Shown here: positions 11,460-22,865 of the stretch, in pieces
Layout: each line of letters opens with the position of its first letter
Numbering within the stretch: position 1 is the first letter of the stretch
Origin: Sipunculus nudus
Taxonomy: Eukaryota > Annelida > Sipuncula > Golfingiida > Sipunculidae
Direction of reading: 5' to 3'
DNA: 64,000 bases
NCBI GenBank assembly: GCA_026874595.1
Contig: CM049308.1
Coordinates: forward strand, 76,666,124 to 76,730,123
Notes under the pieces: generated by a model
Seen by the model: only the letters and a program-made list of their open reading frames with translations
Databases searched by the model: none
What the model was told of the DNA's origin: nothing
Made by a program: the position numbers and the translations under genes

Positions 11460-12940
11460 TTGAAATACAATACAGCCTCTTGGAGCAAAGCATTTATTGT
11501 ACCAATTCACAAAAAGGCTTCCACCATAGATCCTAAAAAATACAGAGGTATTTCATTACTTAATACCGTGGGTAAACTATTTACAAAAATATTGGCAAAC
11601 AGAATTCAAAATTGTGTTGATCAGGCTGGATTATTATGTGAAGCACAAGCTGGCTATAGGAAAGGTTATTTGACAATACATTTTTCTTTAATGTGGTGTG
11701 TGCAGAAATATTTAACAAAAAAAAAAAAAATAAAAGAAGGTTTTATTACACTTATATTGATTTTTCAACTGCTTTTGATAGTGTACAACATGATTTATTG
11801 TGGTATGTTTTAGTTCAATCTGGGATAAAAGGGAAATTCTTACAGACACTTCAGTCAATATATAATCAAATGAAATCATGTCTTCTTACAGAGGAAGGAT
11901 TAACAGATTATTTTGAATGTTCTAACGGAACTCGACCAGGGTGCATGGTGAGCCCCCTTCTGTTTCCTTTATTCATAGATGAATTTTATGAACAAATTAA
12001 TGAAACAGATTGTCATGGAATAAATATTGATTAATATTTGCCAAACTTAATGACATTAATGTACGCTGATGATTTAGTATGCTTCAGCGATACAACAGAA
12101 CGTCTCCAAGAACAAATCAACCAGTTGCAAGTTTTTTTCTGTCAATTATGGCTTAAAAGTTAATTTAGGAAAGACAAAAATTATGTTTTTTAGACACGGG
12201 GGTTCATTAAAAAGAACAGAGAAATGGCACTACCAAAAATACTCAAATTGAAACGGTAAATGACTATAGATGCTTAGGGGTAATATTTACAAGTACATTG
12301 TCATGGTGTAAAACTAAGAAAGCACAGGCAATGTAGGCTGAAAGAGCAATGACTCTCATAAAAAAACTTTTATATGAAGTATAGTTGTTTATTAGTCAGC
12401 CAGCAATTTTATCTATTTGATTGTATGGATACATCGGTCTTATTATATGGTTCAGAATAGTGGGGCTATGAAAGATGTGAAATAATTGAAAAGGTGAAAT
12501 ATAAATTTTACAAGTACACAGCTCCGAACGCAGCATCATTGGACAAAACTAGTACATTATGGTAATAATAGATATCCAAAGCGTATATATAACATGCTGT
12601 TTAATCTAGATATGAATGGAAAACAAACATGGGTTACTCATATAAGAAGCAAAATATGCAGCGCAGGTTTTTGGTATGTGCGGATAAATCAATAAGTAGG
12701 AGACATTAGAATATTTTTGGCTAAAATAAAGGAAAGAGTTATTGATATGGCAGAACAAAACTGGTCTTGTGATGTAGAAGTAAATACTAAATTAAATTTA
12801 TATGGTACTTTTAAATCCATTCTCTCAGTTAATGGAGAAATATTTACTGTGTGTGACAAATACCAAGCATAAACAAGTGCTAGCCAGATTTAGATGTTCA
12901 TGTCATGATTTGATGATTGAAAAGGGAAGGTTTACGCAAA
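11460..12940 (+). pseudogene. Non-LTR retrotransposon reverse transcriptase remnant
   Basis: Broken LINE-type reverse transcriptase. The first open part carries KKYRGISLLNTVGKLFTKIL. A poly-A run near 11718 then shifts the frame to a stretch with YIDFSTAFDSVQHDLLWYVL (palm motif A), NGTRPGCMVSPLLFPLFIDE (motif B region) and a stop at 12034. The following frame has LMYADDLVCFS (catalytic YADD intact) near 12058. Downstream fragments VNDYRCLGVIF and LARFRCSCHDLMIEKGRF match the region after the RT in such elements. Several stops and frameshifts make it nonfunctional. The 5' end, including endonuclease, is missing. The clade is not assigned with confidence. Confidence 0.85.
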
Positions 12941-14089
12941 TGGATTGAGTTTTTTTGTTTTCAAGATTTGTTTGTAGAAATAAAACTTTAAAACGCTGTT
13001 TAGTTGTACATTTACGATAACATTTTAAAAGAATGTACCCTGATAAGTAAATATGATCCGCCCCTGGAAATTCATGGGGTTTATTTCAGTGCTCATATGG
13101 AAATGTCCATAAGCTCATTAATACAAACAACATATATTTTGCACTAAGAACAATAAAACTGTACATGATTTTTAAGCACGAAGCAACTTACACATTGTAT
13201 GATGAAATATGTTATAATGTTTATACGGTGAACCCATACTACGTGAGTAGTACCCCCCCCCCCCCCCTCCCTTTTCATTGCCCTCCCCACCTTCTCCTGT
13301 ATTCATCAAAGGAGACATCGACGAGATGTGAATTGAGAATAATGATTATACCTTACTTTAAAACAGAAGATTTATGTCATATTTAACAATAAATAAACTT
13401 CAGTTAACTACATGTCTTGAATGGCAAATAGTCATCTTTTAATTACAAATGTTTACATTAATGAGATCACAAAGGTAATTTTACATTTCTCATGATGATA
13501 ATAAAATTGAACCAAATATTCCAAAATTTAACCCTATCCAAAAGGAATGTATAAAATGTAATGTAACTATGATGACCTTCCGTGTATTTTTCATATAAAT
13601 TTGAGTACCCCAAATTTAACATAGGATCCGCCCCCGTTACACTGAGAAAATTTGGTGGAACTTATAAAAAAAAAAAGAAAATGTATTATCCAAACTTCAT
13701 CTCCACCAAATTTTGTACTTTTATCACAATCTGAACAATTCTTCTGTATTTTGCCGTTAACCGCTGCACTATATTTAACGTAATAAGCGTCCCCACCGGA
13801 TTTTGGAGGAGTTCACATTAAGAAAACAAAGGGATGACCCATCCGTACCTCGTTTTTCTCCCTAGCCAATATAACATAGGGCAACATTATGTTTTAATTT
13901 CTTTCCGCCATGCTTAAAAGTTACCGCCAGTTTTTATTCTATCTCAGTTACGCTAAATATTCTAATATAATAATAATATTAGTGTCCCACAACAGAATCA
14001 GTGGTCAAGTGTGTCGTAGATTACAATGACAGACTGTCCGTGAAGGCCGACCCTGCAGGTGGTCATGCTGATCGGGTGACCTGAATCCA

Positions 14090-14400
14090 GGTACGTATAA
14101 TGCTGTTTTATGCAATGAAATATAGTTACTTGGTGTTTGTTATTTCTCATAATTTATATATCCACTTTTATGAAATAATATTAATAAAACAATAGAGACG
14201 TATTTTGTCCATAAAACGGTTTGAATGACTGACCGACGTGGCTGCGTCGTGAAAGGTCTGTTCTCTGACGATGATAATTCCCCCATGGAATTCAGGTATA
14301 TATGTGGATGTATCATTCATAAAATATATTTACTTTGTATTTGTTATTTCTCATAATTAATATATTCTCTTTTAATAATAGTAATAAAACAACGAAGACG
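14090..14400. repeat. Imperfect direct duplication of about 110 bp
   Basis: A block starting 'ccaggtacgtataatg' near 14087 and ending 'aacaatagagacgt' near 14192 recurs about 200 bp later ('ttcaggtatatatg' near 14294 to 'aacaacgaagacgt' near 14400). Both copies contain 'tttgttatttctcata'. The unduplicated segment between them (14226-14296) reads MTDRRGCVVKGLFSDDDN and ends at CAG|GTATAT, like an exon and donor, but no partner exon or family was recognised. Confidence 0.5.
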
Positions 14401-14726
14401 TCTTTCAAACTCCATGCCGCCTTTGTCAATGTACGTGCCGTGATACTAATTACATCTGAAATCTGAAAGTTATCATCGTGTTGCACGGTCAGATTAACTT
14501 TAACTTTATCGTTGCAGTTTAATAATTTGACAGTTGTATAATACATGGGTATATATAACATAAAAAAGCAAGTTAATACCGCCTGCACAGACTGCTTTTG
14601 CTGCAAGAAGCACTAATTTGGAATTCTGACACGTGAGTATCGTACGTGATCATCTTTATGCGAATAATTCATTCACAGGTAAATTTATGTATCGCCTGAC
14701 TTGTTGTTCACTGTCATTCAAAACGA

Positions 14727-15442
14727 TTGGAAACAAAGTGCTTTCCTTTTTTCGGGAGCGGTTTACATCATGTTTATCTAATTAGGAAGAAACCTGTTGA
14801 ATCGACCAAAGAAATGACCTGCGGCTTTGGTTTTCACAGCAATGCAGATTCGGGGACACTAAATCCAAAGCAAGACAAGGTCAAGGGTCAGAGGTTAATC
14901 GGGCCACTCAAAGCAACTTGCACGGCAATGGATTTCGATGTGACTTTCGATGTGTTCAATGTTAACTGGAACCTGAATTTGAAATGAAAAACCAACATGG
15001 TGCAAAGGATCCAGACACGCTATATTTTTCTACAAGGAAACACAAATCGTATGGGGCACGTTATATCCAATCGGTGGCGCAAATTTCTCCACAAATTACT
15101 TACGTGTACTCGTGATACAATAGCGTCAGACATCGGCGTGTGCATGTAGGCAGTTATGTTAATTGTTATAAAATGAAAGTCCATGCTGGTTGTGAAGTTA
15201 CTATAATACGCATGAGTCTGAGGGCCAGTATTTCAGCCTTTTTTAAAAAAAAAAAAACACTTTTTTTTGGTAAAATCATGCACAATGAAGGACAAACGGA
15301 ACAATTATGGGCAATGCCATTCCATATTATACATCGGCTCTGCTGTCAAAGGTATTTGCGCAAGGTGACTGAAATAATCGGAGTACCTACGTCCAATATA
15401 TTTTTTCATCTTTCAAATAAACACTGCTTTACCTGTCTTTAA
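14727..15442 (+). other. Two unrecognised open frames inside the insertion
   Basis: Open frames 14727-14987 (86 codons) and 15140-15442 (100 codons) are the longest in this part. The second runs through a poly-A/poly-T stretch near 15243-15270 and is probably not real. The first is of mixed composition, without a recognisable domain, signal peptide or membrane segment. I do not call either a gene. Confidence 0.15.
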
Positions 15443-15813
15443 ATGAACATTTTATATTTTCTACTACCTTATTAGGGGGTGACTGTTATTAAAGAGTTGA
15501 TTTATTACCATCCTTTTTCCCCCACTTCACCTGCAAGGGAAATCTCGAACTGCAGTCATTCATACAATTCTTGCACTCGCATACAACACAAAATAAAATT
15601 TTGCAAATCGTTATCACTTGGATTAGTTATTATTTTTCAAAACTTCACACAACCATCGCTAAAGACCGTTGGTCTTTCTGAATTGCCCTGAATGTGCTGT
15701 GAAGTCAAACACGTGTTGAAAAGCCGGAGTGTTACAGGATCGTAACGCAATTTGGAAGTTGGCAGATCTGAATTTTTAGAGCGCCCGGGGCGTTTATTAC
15801 GTCAAATACGGTA

Positions 15814-16490
15814 ATATCCAGGAAAGTCTTTGCCAATTATCTTCTGACACAACGTCCAAGGATCCGTTAGACCTAAACTTTAAACATATTATCCGGGAAA
15901 GTCTTTGCCAAATCTTCTTCTGACACAACATCTAAGGAATTTTGTGCAAATCTCCTTAAAAACAGGAAACTAGGTCATGGTGACCTCTATTCTGCCAGTG
16001 ACTGGCCAAAAAAAAAAATGATTATGAGCACCAAGACAGTCAGGCAGGGAACAAAACATTACTGTTGGTCTTAGCACCTTCTAATATGACATCCAGGGAG
16101 GTCCTTGTCAAGTCTCTTTAAAATTAGGTCACTGTGACCTATAATCTTAGCGCTATAAGCATGATACTTAATTTTGAGCACCCAGGAAGTCAGGAAGGGC
16201 GCAAATCTTAACTGTTTGATATAGAAATGTCTTTCTTAATGTTAAGGGAGGTCACTGTAATGTCTCCTTTGACACACAAAATAAGGTCACTGTAACCTAT
16301 AATCTGTGAGCTATAAAGAAAGAACATGATTTTAGTTACCTGTTAGTCTGATGGACAGAAGTTGTTGCGATTTGACAGAGAAACTTCTAACTTAACATCT
16401 AGGGATTTCCTGTAAAAATCTTGGAAACGTTAAACAAAATCGCTGTTACCTATTTTCTAAGGACTACCCATTTTCTAAGGACTACCCATA
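15814..16490 (+). repeat. Tandem-array repeat (CCGTTAGACCTAG family), right part
   Basis: Continuation of the array at 8841-10261 on the far side of the insertion. Units are marked by 'tccgttagacctaaac' near 15864, 'ttactgttggtcttagcacc' near 16060 and 'ttaactgtttgatatagaaa' near 16207, each followed by an 'aggtcactgtgacct' block. A short exact duplication, 'ttttctaaggactaccca', occurs twice near 16454-16490. Confidence 0.65.
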
Positions 16491-16729
16491 TTTTTAAGGA
16501 AGTCATTCTACCCATTGTACATGGTTTCTTATCAAATACATGTATTTTCATTAGATTATAACATCAGTGACTAGAAAAGCACTCAGAGAGCGCAGACATC
16601 CGCCAAGGCAGCTCATTACACCCATATGGAATTGTCAGAAATGCAGCATTTTTCTTTTGAAATATTACTGGATCCAGAATGTGATCCGGATCAAAATTTA
16701 ATCAATTGTTCCTTCTATCATTTGACTAC

Positions 16730-17895
16730 GGCTGCCAGAAATCAGCGTCACACTGCGTGCCATGGGTCTTATAGGGAGAGCGGTGACAGGGCCGTGGATT
16801 AAAAAGGTGACAAAGGCAGGACCATAAATGACTTGAATCAACATTTCCATGGTGCAATTGAACAGCTGGAAAAACGTTCAGCGGCTTCTACCACCTTGCT
16901 GTCGCCAAACATGGTCAGTGTCTTTGCTGATGTACCGCTTCAGCGTGATGCCATCCTAACAAGTCTGACGGCAGAAAGCAATTCAGATTTGAAAACTGCT
17001 ACATTGTTGCAAGACCTGTGCCAGGCTTGCTTGACAGTGATGAAACGTCGATGACCAGCTGCAAGGACTTTACTGGAACCCCAGACTAAGTATTAGGGAA
17101 GCAAGCAAGTCATGTAACGCATTCAACATAAGTGGCGAAAGACCGTTTGCTAATGTTACTGAGTAATGTCAAGAGCGCAACATGCAACCACAGCCTATGT
17201 TGAAGGGAAAGTTATGTTCAAGTCAAACAAAACATGGAAATTACTTTGAATGATGCGGAAAAAGCGGAAAGGACCAAGCTTTCCATTCGAAAAGCCCGAC
17301 AGACGGCGGAAGAAGACAAATAAAACCGCGCAGCTATATCAAACAAAATCAAGCAACGGCTTCTTGAGAGTCACAACCAGTTGCTCACAAAAGATGATAA
17401 AGCTAGAGATATATAGATTGATTGGATTGATATTATGTATGAACATGGTGGCATTTGACAAAGTGAAGCTGACATCCAGTCTAGAACCAAAAAGTTGTCA
17501 AAGTCCAAAGCATCTGCAGCAATAAAATCACAGATAAATGTGAGATGTTAAATTTTACACATGGAGCCAAAGACATAAATATACCTGACCAGGGTTTCTT
17601 TATCAGAACTGAAGGCCTACTTGACAGAACTCCTTCACTGTGACATCCCTACAGAAGTACAAGACCTATATCAGCTATTGCTGGATCCGTCATCCCTCGT
17701 TGGCACTTGCTTTTCTCAAGCCTGGGAAACTGATGGCGCGAAAACATGTTGGCAAGATGAATTTCGTAGATTAGTGACAAATGAACACCAGCAACTAGAG
17801 TTTGAATTACATTTTAGTTGAGAAACACCATCTTACATGACAGTGCCAGAGGTGTTAGTCGACATAATTCGCGGTGACTTAGACCCGCACTGATT
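16730..17895 (+). pseudogene. Pseudogene of an unnamed repetitive invertebrate protein family
   Basis: Frames in different phases give a collinear degraded protein. It includes LNQHFHGAIEQLEKRSAAST, VFADVPLQRDAILTSL, LQDLCQACLTVMKRR, NAFNISGERPFANV, then HATTAYVEGKVMFKSNKT, a charged helix (AEKAERTKLSIRKARQTAEE, NRAAISNKIKQRLLESHNQL), LSELKAYLTELLHCDI, DPSSLVGTCFSQAWETDG and a tail VPEVLVDIIRGDLDPH. The order resembles a multicopy, probably transposon-borne family I know from cnidarian and mollusc gene sets. Those proteins have a Leu-Ser-Glu-Arg-type motif, a coiled charged middle, and a C-terminal chromo/Tudor-like 'LVGKR...W..DGE' segment ending in L.D...GDL. At least four stops or frameshifts break it. 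Its biochemical role is unknown to me. Confidence 0.55.
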
Positions 17896-18430
17896 GTGAT
17901 ATAAATCTACTTCGATTCTGGTGCCAGAATCTTACATAATTGAATGTTCTGCTATTTACACTTTTCACAGTTTTATAGTGGTTATTTTCAGTGAAATTTG
18001 TATGTATACTTTATATTTTAATATAGAGTATTTTAGTGTGCTTAATAACATTGTGAAAAATTAATCAATGGTTGGTGCTTGTGCTTCACTCTGGCACTTG
18101 AATTGTAGGATTGTAGTCTGTGATAATTTAAATGTTTGCTCTTTTTTCATTATATTATTTTATTAACTGGAGAACTCACTCTATATGTGAATGTGTATTT
18201 CTATGTCACAACTTATGAATGCCATGTAAATAAATTTGTCTTAAATACACTGCATCAAGTTATGATCTTATCTTATAATATCCTTAATACATACTTTGAA
18301 AAATGACAACAAAAAATATTTCAAGAATAGTTAATTATTACTTTAAGAACAGATTATTTATTTTGACAATAACTCAATTTGTTACTCTAACTTTGACAAG
18401 TGCATGCATGAGCCACCATACAGCACCGAG
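17896..18430. other. No gene recognised
   Basis: AT-rich flank of the pseudogene. It contains AATAAA near 18229 ('gtaaataaatttg'), which could be the old polyadenylation signal of the 16730-17895 copy. Nothing else can be supported. Confidence 0.35.
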
Positions 18431-18529
18431 AGGTGGGAAACGCCTCCTCGCTAATTAGCAGTGGCAGGTGGGAGACGCCTCCTCACTAATTAGCAGTGGC
18501 AGGTGGGACACGCCTCCTCACTAATTAGC
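18431..18529. repeat. 35-bp tandem repeat, 2.8 copies
   Basis: Three consecutive units start at 18431, 18466 and 18501, each reading AGGTGGGANACGCCTCCTC followed by RCTAATTAGCAGTGGC. Only 2-3 positions differ between units, so the duplication is fairly recent. Noncoding. Confidence 0.9.
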
Positions 18530-18659
18530 TCAGGGGGTGCTGCTGGGCTGGCTGGTGGTCACAGGTTTTCCTAGAATCTTGGGTCTATTTTAGCTCATTT
18601 CAAGGAATAGAAAAATCCCAATAACTGTGGAATAAAGTATCATATTAAGTTTATTAAAA

Positions 18660-18870
18660 CAGCATATTGAAAATCTACCTTGGTATATAATTTTCATGGT
18701 AATAATATAAATTTGAAAATTTGACCGATATGCCTATCATTGCATGCCGAGCTATCCTGAAAATTTCATTAAAATCCGTTGATAACTTTTTCAGTAATGT
18801 TGGTAAAAGACAAACAAACAAACCTATGCCCGCAAAAAAACATAACTCCTGCCGCATGGCGGAGGTTATA
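18660..18870. repeat. Interspersed repeat 3' end (GGCGGAGGTTA type)
   Basis: Contains 'gaaaatttcattaaaatccg', 'ttgataactttttcagtaat', 'gacaaacaaacaaacc' and 'ggcggaggtta' in order. This arrangement ends many interspersed repeats in marine invertebrates. A second, diverged copy is at 22085-22205. The 105-codon minus-strand open frame across it is a by-product. Confidence 0.55.
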
Positions 18871-18976
18871 CACAGGTAAAGTCGACAATATTTGCATACC
18901 AACTCGTTACTACTTAAGACACTAACATAATTGAGCCCTCCAAGCCGAGGCGAAGCTGTGAGAACCTGAACGAAAC

Positions 18977-21765
18977 CAGGGTTGGGGGCCAATTACATTG
19001 AAAAGTAATCATTACAATAACAATTACTTATAAAATTCCAATTACAATTACAAATTACTTAATTTTTACAAAGTAATGATTAAATTACAATTACTTTTGA
19101 AAAATAATTAATAAAATTTCAATTACATTATAAAAAAAATAATATACAGAGACATGGTTCAGGTAAAGTATCATTCGTGGCAGAAAGGCGAACTGATTAA
19201 ATTTATAAAAGGACAAACTGCAAAGAAAACTTTTCCAGTCTGGTGTCATTAAAGTGCACAATAGCTATAGTAATGACAATATATCATCGCATAATGTTCA
19301 AATTTACACTTGTTTACTCTTTTGGCAAGGCAAAACTGGCTGTCATCATCACATATATGAACATAACGTGTATTGTTTAAAGTATAAGGTATTGAAACAT
19401 TTGCTGAATAAGTGTTTTAACACAAAATAGAAATATCTGAAAGCACATGTGTGTAAACTAAACTTTAAACATATTATCTTAAAGTCATTTGTGAAAACAA
19501 TTTAATTTACTATTCTTTTATCACATATTATCCTTTATCAGACAAACGGTCTTGCTTCTTGATAACACTGGCATGTGCTAGCTAGTAAGAGCACATTTGG
19601 AAATAATTATTGGTTCAAACCTCTGATGATGGAAAATGTTATTAGCGACTACCTTAAACCTATACAGTAATCCTACGCATAAATCAACTCATAAATCCTA
19701 ATTTCCTTACTATCAGTGCTGATTAAAGTTATGTCATAAACACTGGAGCGGAATTTTAAATACAATGTGATTTTACTAAACTTATTGATGCAAACATTTC
19801 ATGTGAATCATTCATAAAAATATATTCATGCATTCATGTTGAATATATAATATATTACAATTTAATGCAATGAAATTATTTATTGGAAAAAGTAATAAAA
19901 ATCCAGTTCATTCACAATGGTTATCTTCTTATGTATGATAGGTAGTAAAACCAGTATACATGGCTCAGAGTCTCTGGGCACAGGAAACAGTCGAGACTAT
20001 AAATGTTAGAGCCAGCCAACTAAGACAGCCCTGCTATCTTGATACCTATCTCTATTTACCTCATATGCCATTGACTTGAGGTAATTCTGGTATCAGCCTT
20101 CCCAGATCATAAGCCTTTTTGTCCCTGTGACTCTCTCAGTGTCTGCTAATTAGCAGATAAACACTGTTGTAATCAAATCAGCATGAGTATTTTCCAGCCT
20201 CCATTTTAGTGAGAGTGTGAAATGAAGCAAGCCCACGGTTGTTGTAGTGTAGCTCAGGACAGGTGTACATTATGGAAGCTTGTTACTTTATCTACATTGC
20301 ATTGAAGGCATTTGCAAAATAAAAGTCCAGTATAACTGATAAGGCAGACTAATCACCATATTTATTACATGTATGTGTACCATTCATTCAATGAGCTTAT
20401 TCATAGCTTACAACCCTAACCCCAAAGTGTTTTTATTTAAAGTGCAAAGGAATGAGGTAAAAGGTTGGGTGCTCTGTCATGAATTTGGAAAGTAATTGAA
20501 AAGTAATTAAAAAGTAATTGAAATTACACCTATATTTACCCTTGTAATAATTACAATTACAATCACAGTCAAGCCCGCTTATTGTCATGTCGGTGGGGCA
20601 TGCATAAATTATGATAATAACCAGGATGTGACATTATGCGGGCTTCAACATGGATATCCTTTTGAGTCATAGAAGAAGCGTTATGTCTCAAATGAAATTA
20701 AATAAATCGTCAATAAAAAGAAAACGTTTATGAATATTTTATTGCACAACAGTATATCTAATTACGTTTATGCGCACCTGACAATTTATTTCCTGTGAGA
20801 TTTGAGCCACATGCCACAATAACTGAAAAAAAATCCGACTTGCTAACAGAAAGAGACGTATCGTCTGGGTCATGAAGTCAAATGTCTTGAAATATGCGGC
20901 ACAGTTATAACGTTATGCGTAGGCAAATTATTTACTAGATAATTATATTCCCGACTACTGCGCCTTGTTTTCTTGATATCTTCTTAATGACTCAAACTTC
21001 CATGGTCGTCGTTATGTTAGGACTGTAGGGGGAGCGGGCATCGTCATGCTATTGTCAACCTTCTGAAGTTTCGCCGCGATTGAGGTTTTGAACCGCGTAT
21101 CTCCTCGATTGCTCACAAACCCTCCAGGTTTTCGTGGAGCCTTAAAAGAGATTTCAAGTCGTTAGCAACGTTTAGAGCTCGTGCTTCATATCATCTCGGC
21201 GAAACGTCACCGAGGTGTGAACCATGGCCTTGCACAGGCCTTGGGTTCATTATGTATGACGTAATCGCAAACATCGCCCTTGTTCAAACATCGTACGAAG
21301 AAACGCAAAGATCTGGATTACAGTGGTATCTTAGGACGTTAATTAACTAAGTGACCTGCATGCTTCACTGCACCTGCCTACCGCACACAGTTGGAAATGT
21401 GATCGTTTGAAACGCCTGGCGGATTTCGGGCCCTAGGCTTCGTTGTTCGACATGTCGGCGTCTGATGTGATATTAACTGCGATCTGGTATCACTGCCAAG
21501 GGTTCCAAGCATGACAATAAACGGGATTATGACAAAATTCCATAATATTAAGCGGTCAGATTAACCATTGTTTATATTGGAAATGGTTTGGTTTTTAGAT
21601 TTATGTGACAATAAACGGGATTTTCTATTAACCGATATAACACAAAGTGGGCTCGACTGTACTTGTAATTGAATTTTGTTCAATTACAAATTACATTCAA
21701 TTACTTGAAAAATTGTTATTAATTACAGGTAATTACAATTACACATTACAATTACCCCAACCCTG
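18977..21765. mobile_element. hAT-type non-autonomous DNA transposon, 2789 bp
   Basis: Termini are CAGGGTTGGGG at the left and CCCCAACCCTG at the right, flanked by a perfect 8-bp direct repeat AACGAAAC (18969-18976 and 21766-21773). An 8-bp duplication and CAG-type ends are the hallmark of hAT elements. Subterminal regions on both sides are full of short 'aattacaattac' and 'aagtaattg' motifs. No transposase frame is visible, so it is probably mobilised in trans. A second element (20566-21659) sits inside its right part. The perfect target duplication suggests a relatively young insertion. Confidence 0.8.
20566..21659. mobile_element. Nested inverted-repeat element in the hAT element, 1094 bp
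   Basis: Left end CAGTCAAGCCCGCTTATTGT, right end (complement) CAGTCGAGCCCACTTTGTGT. Subterminal copies of 'gacaataaacgggatt' (near 21512 and 21606) are mirrored by the left end. Flanking dinucleotides are CA and TA, compatible with a mutated TA target site. Termini of the CAGTCRA type occur in pogo/Tigger-like elements, but the superfamily is inference since no transposase is present. The interior is more G/C-rich than the host element. Confidence 0.6.
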
Positions 21766-22084
21766 AACGAAACAGTGTTTTTTTTTACTTTTGAACTTCT
21801 GACAGTCACTGCTACGTCGATCTGCAGGTGAAAAGTGGATAAAGTGATAAGTTGAGAAAATGTATGTGTACCGTACATGGGCTTAGGTCATTTACTTTCT
21901 TATTGCTACAGGGCCCAGGACTATAAAAACATCGAACAACAACCGTGGCACTTTATCACCTTTCAGGGACACGGCACGTGGAGTGACGTCATTGTCCTCT
22001 GTGACGTCACGACCTGCATTCAAAGTATTGCCATTTCATCACCTGCTACGTACCTGTGTAAACAAATGTTTATTCCTTGTATCA

Positions 22085-22270
22085 TTCCCGCGTTATCCTA
22101 AAAATTTCATCAAACTCCGTGGAGAACATTTGGAGTTTTCTTGCTAACAGGCAAACAGAAATACCAACGCTGCCAAAAACATAACCCCCGCCAACTGGCA
22201 GGAGTAATTAATACATGCTTCACCTGTACGTACGTCTAATTCAGCTGAGCGTCATGACCCATGGATCACT
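22085..22270. repeat. Fragments of two interspersed repeats
   Basis: 22085-22205 is a diverged copy of the 18660-18870 repeat ('aaaatttcatcaaactccg', 'ttgctaacaggcaaacag', 'catAACccccgccaactggc'). It is followed near 22240 by 'cagctgagcgtcatgacccat', the terminal block also seen at about 37147-37170 in the CCGTTAGACCTAG family. Confidence 0.5.
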
Positions 22271-22558
22271 TGTTTTAACACTCGTGTACAGGAGTAAGCC
22301 AACTTTTTCAGTACATTATTTTGGCAGTTACAGTTTATTTAAGAGAGAAGACGCTTTAAATAAACGCCAGAAAAGGCCACTGCATCAAAGTCTGTGTAAG
22401 CGTATCTAGCTGCCACAGACTTGAAAGTACGAATATATGATACGTACGTTTTGCCCAAACACCTTTAGGCCTATAGATTAAGCCAGAAAAAAGACCAAAG
22501 GTAAACAAAATTGCAACAGAATTTCTGTTTGCACAGTGCATTTTCGTACGGTATGTGC

Positions 22559-22700
22559 AGTCGAACCTCTCTTAGTGAGCACCTCCATAAAGTGGGCACC
22601 TCAATAAAGTAGGCATCTTTGAGCAGTCCCATTTTTATTCTCTTTATTTGTTAAGCTTATTTGGCCACCTCTACCTTCTGTAAAATAGACACTTTTTACA
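22559..22700. repeat. Left end of a CAGTCGAACCTC-type DNA element
   Basis: Begins CAGTCGAACCTCTCTTAGTG and continues with repeated 'agtgggcacctc'/'agtaggcatc' motifs. This resembles the ends of pogo/Tigger-like elements. No matching right end was found nearby, so it is a fragment. Confidence 0.45.
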
Positions 22701-22865
22701 TAATATACATATTAAAATTTACAATTTGAATTTAACTGTTCTTGATTTGGTTTCATTTGAATCTTTGGCCATGAAAACATAAGTCTAGACGCACCCTACT
22801 TTTATTGATTCTCAGTTTTCCACCCCTCAAATATGCTAAAAACTTTTATTTGCTTAACATCTTGC

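Larger units (their letters stand above)
10262..15813. mobile_element. Candidate composite DNA-transposon insertion, TA target site
   Basis: The flanking CCGTTAGACCTAG array is interrupted exactly here. The left border reads ...cttctaaca-TACCGTATT and the right border AATACGGTA-atatccagg, giving inverted termini TACCGTATT with a possible TA duplication. An internal inverted repeat also exists: 'attgttcaaattgtgataaa' near 10297 mirrors the complement near 13725, and 'ggtggatcct' near 10395 mirrors 'aggatccgccc' near 13622. So a smaller unit of about 3.5 kb (10262 to about 13790) may be nested, with the right end at 15813 belonging to a related copy. Inside are a tandem array, a reverse-transcriptase remnant and a duplicated block. 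From 12960 to 15813 no gene is recognised. No transposase could be identified. Confidence 0.45.

Noticed and set aside
14041-14080. CVVDYNDR-like peptide reminiscent of a piggyBac transposase motif
   Set aside because: Only about eight residues match and no other transposase motif is present nearby.
18675-18992. 105-codon minus-strand frame
   Set aside because: It is the complement of an interspersed repeat 3' end and runs into the hAT terminus.
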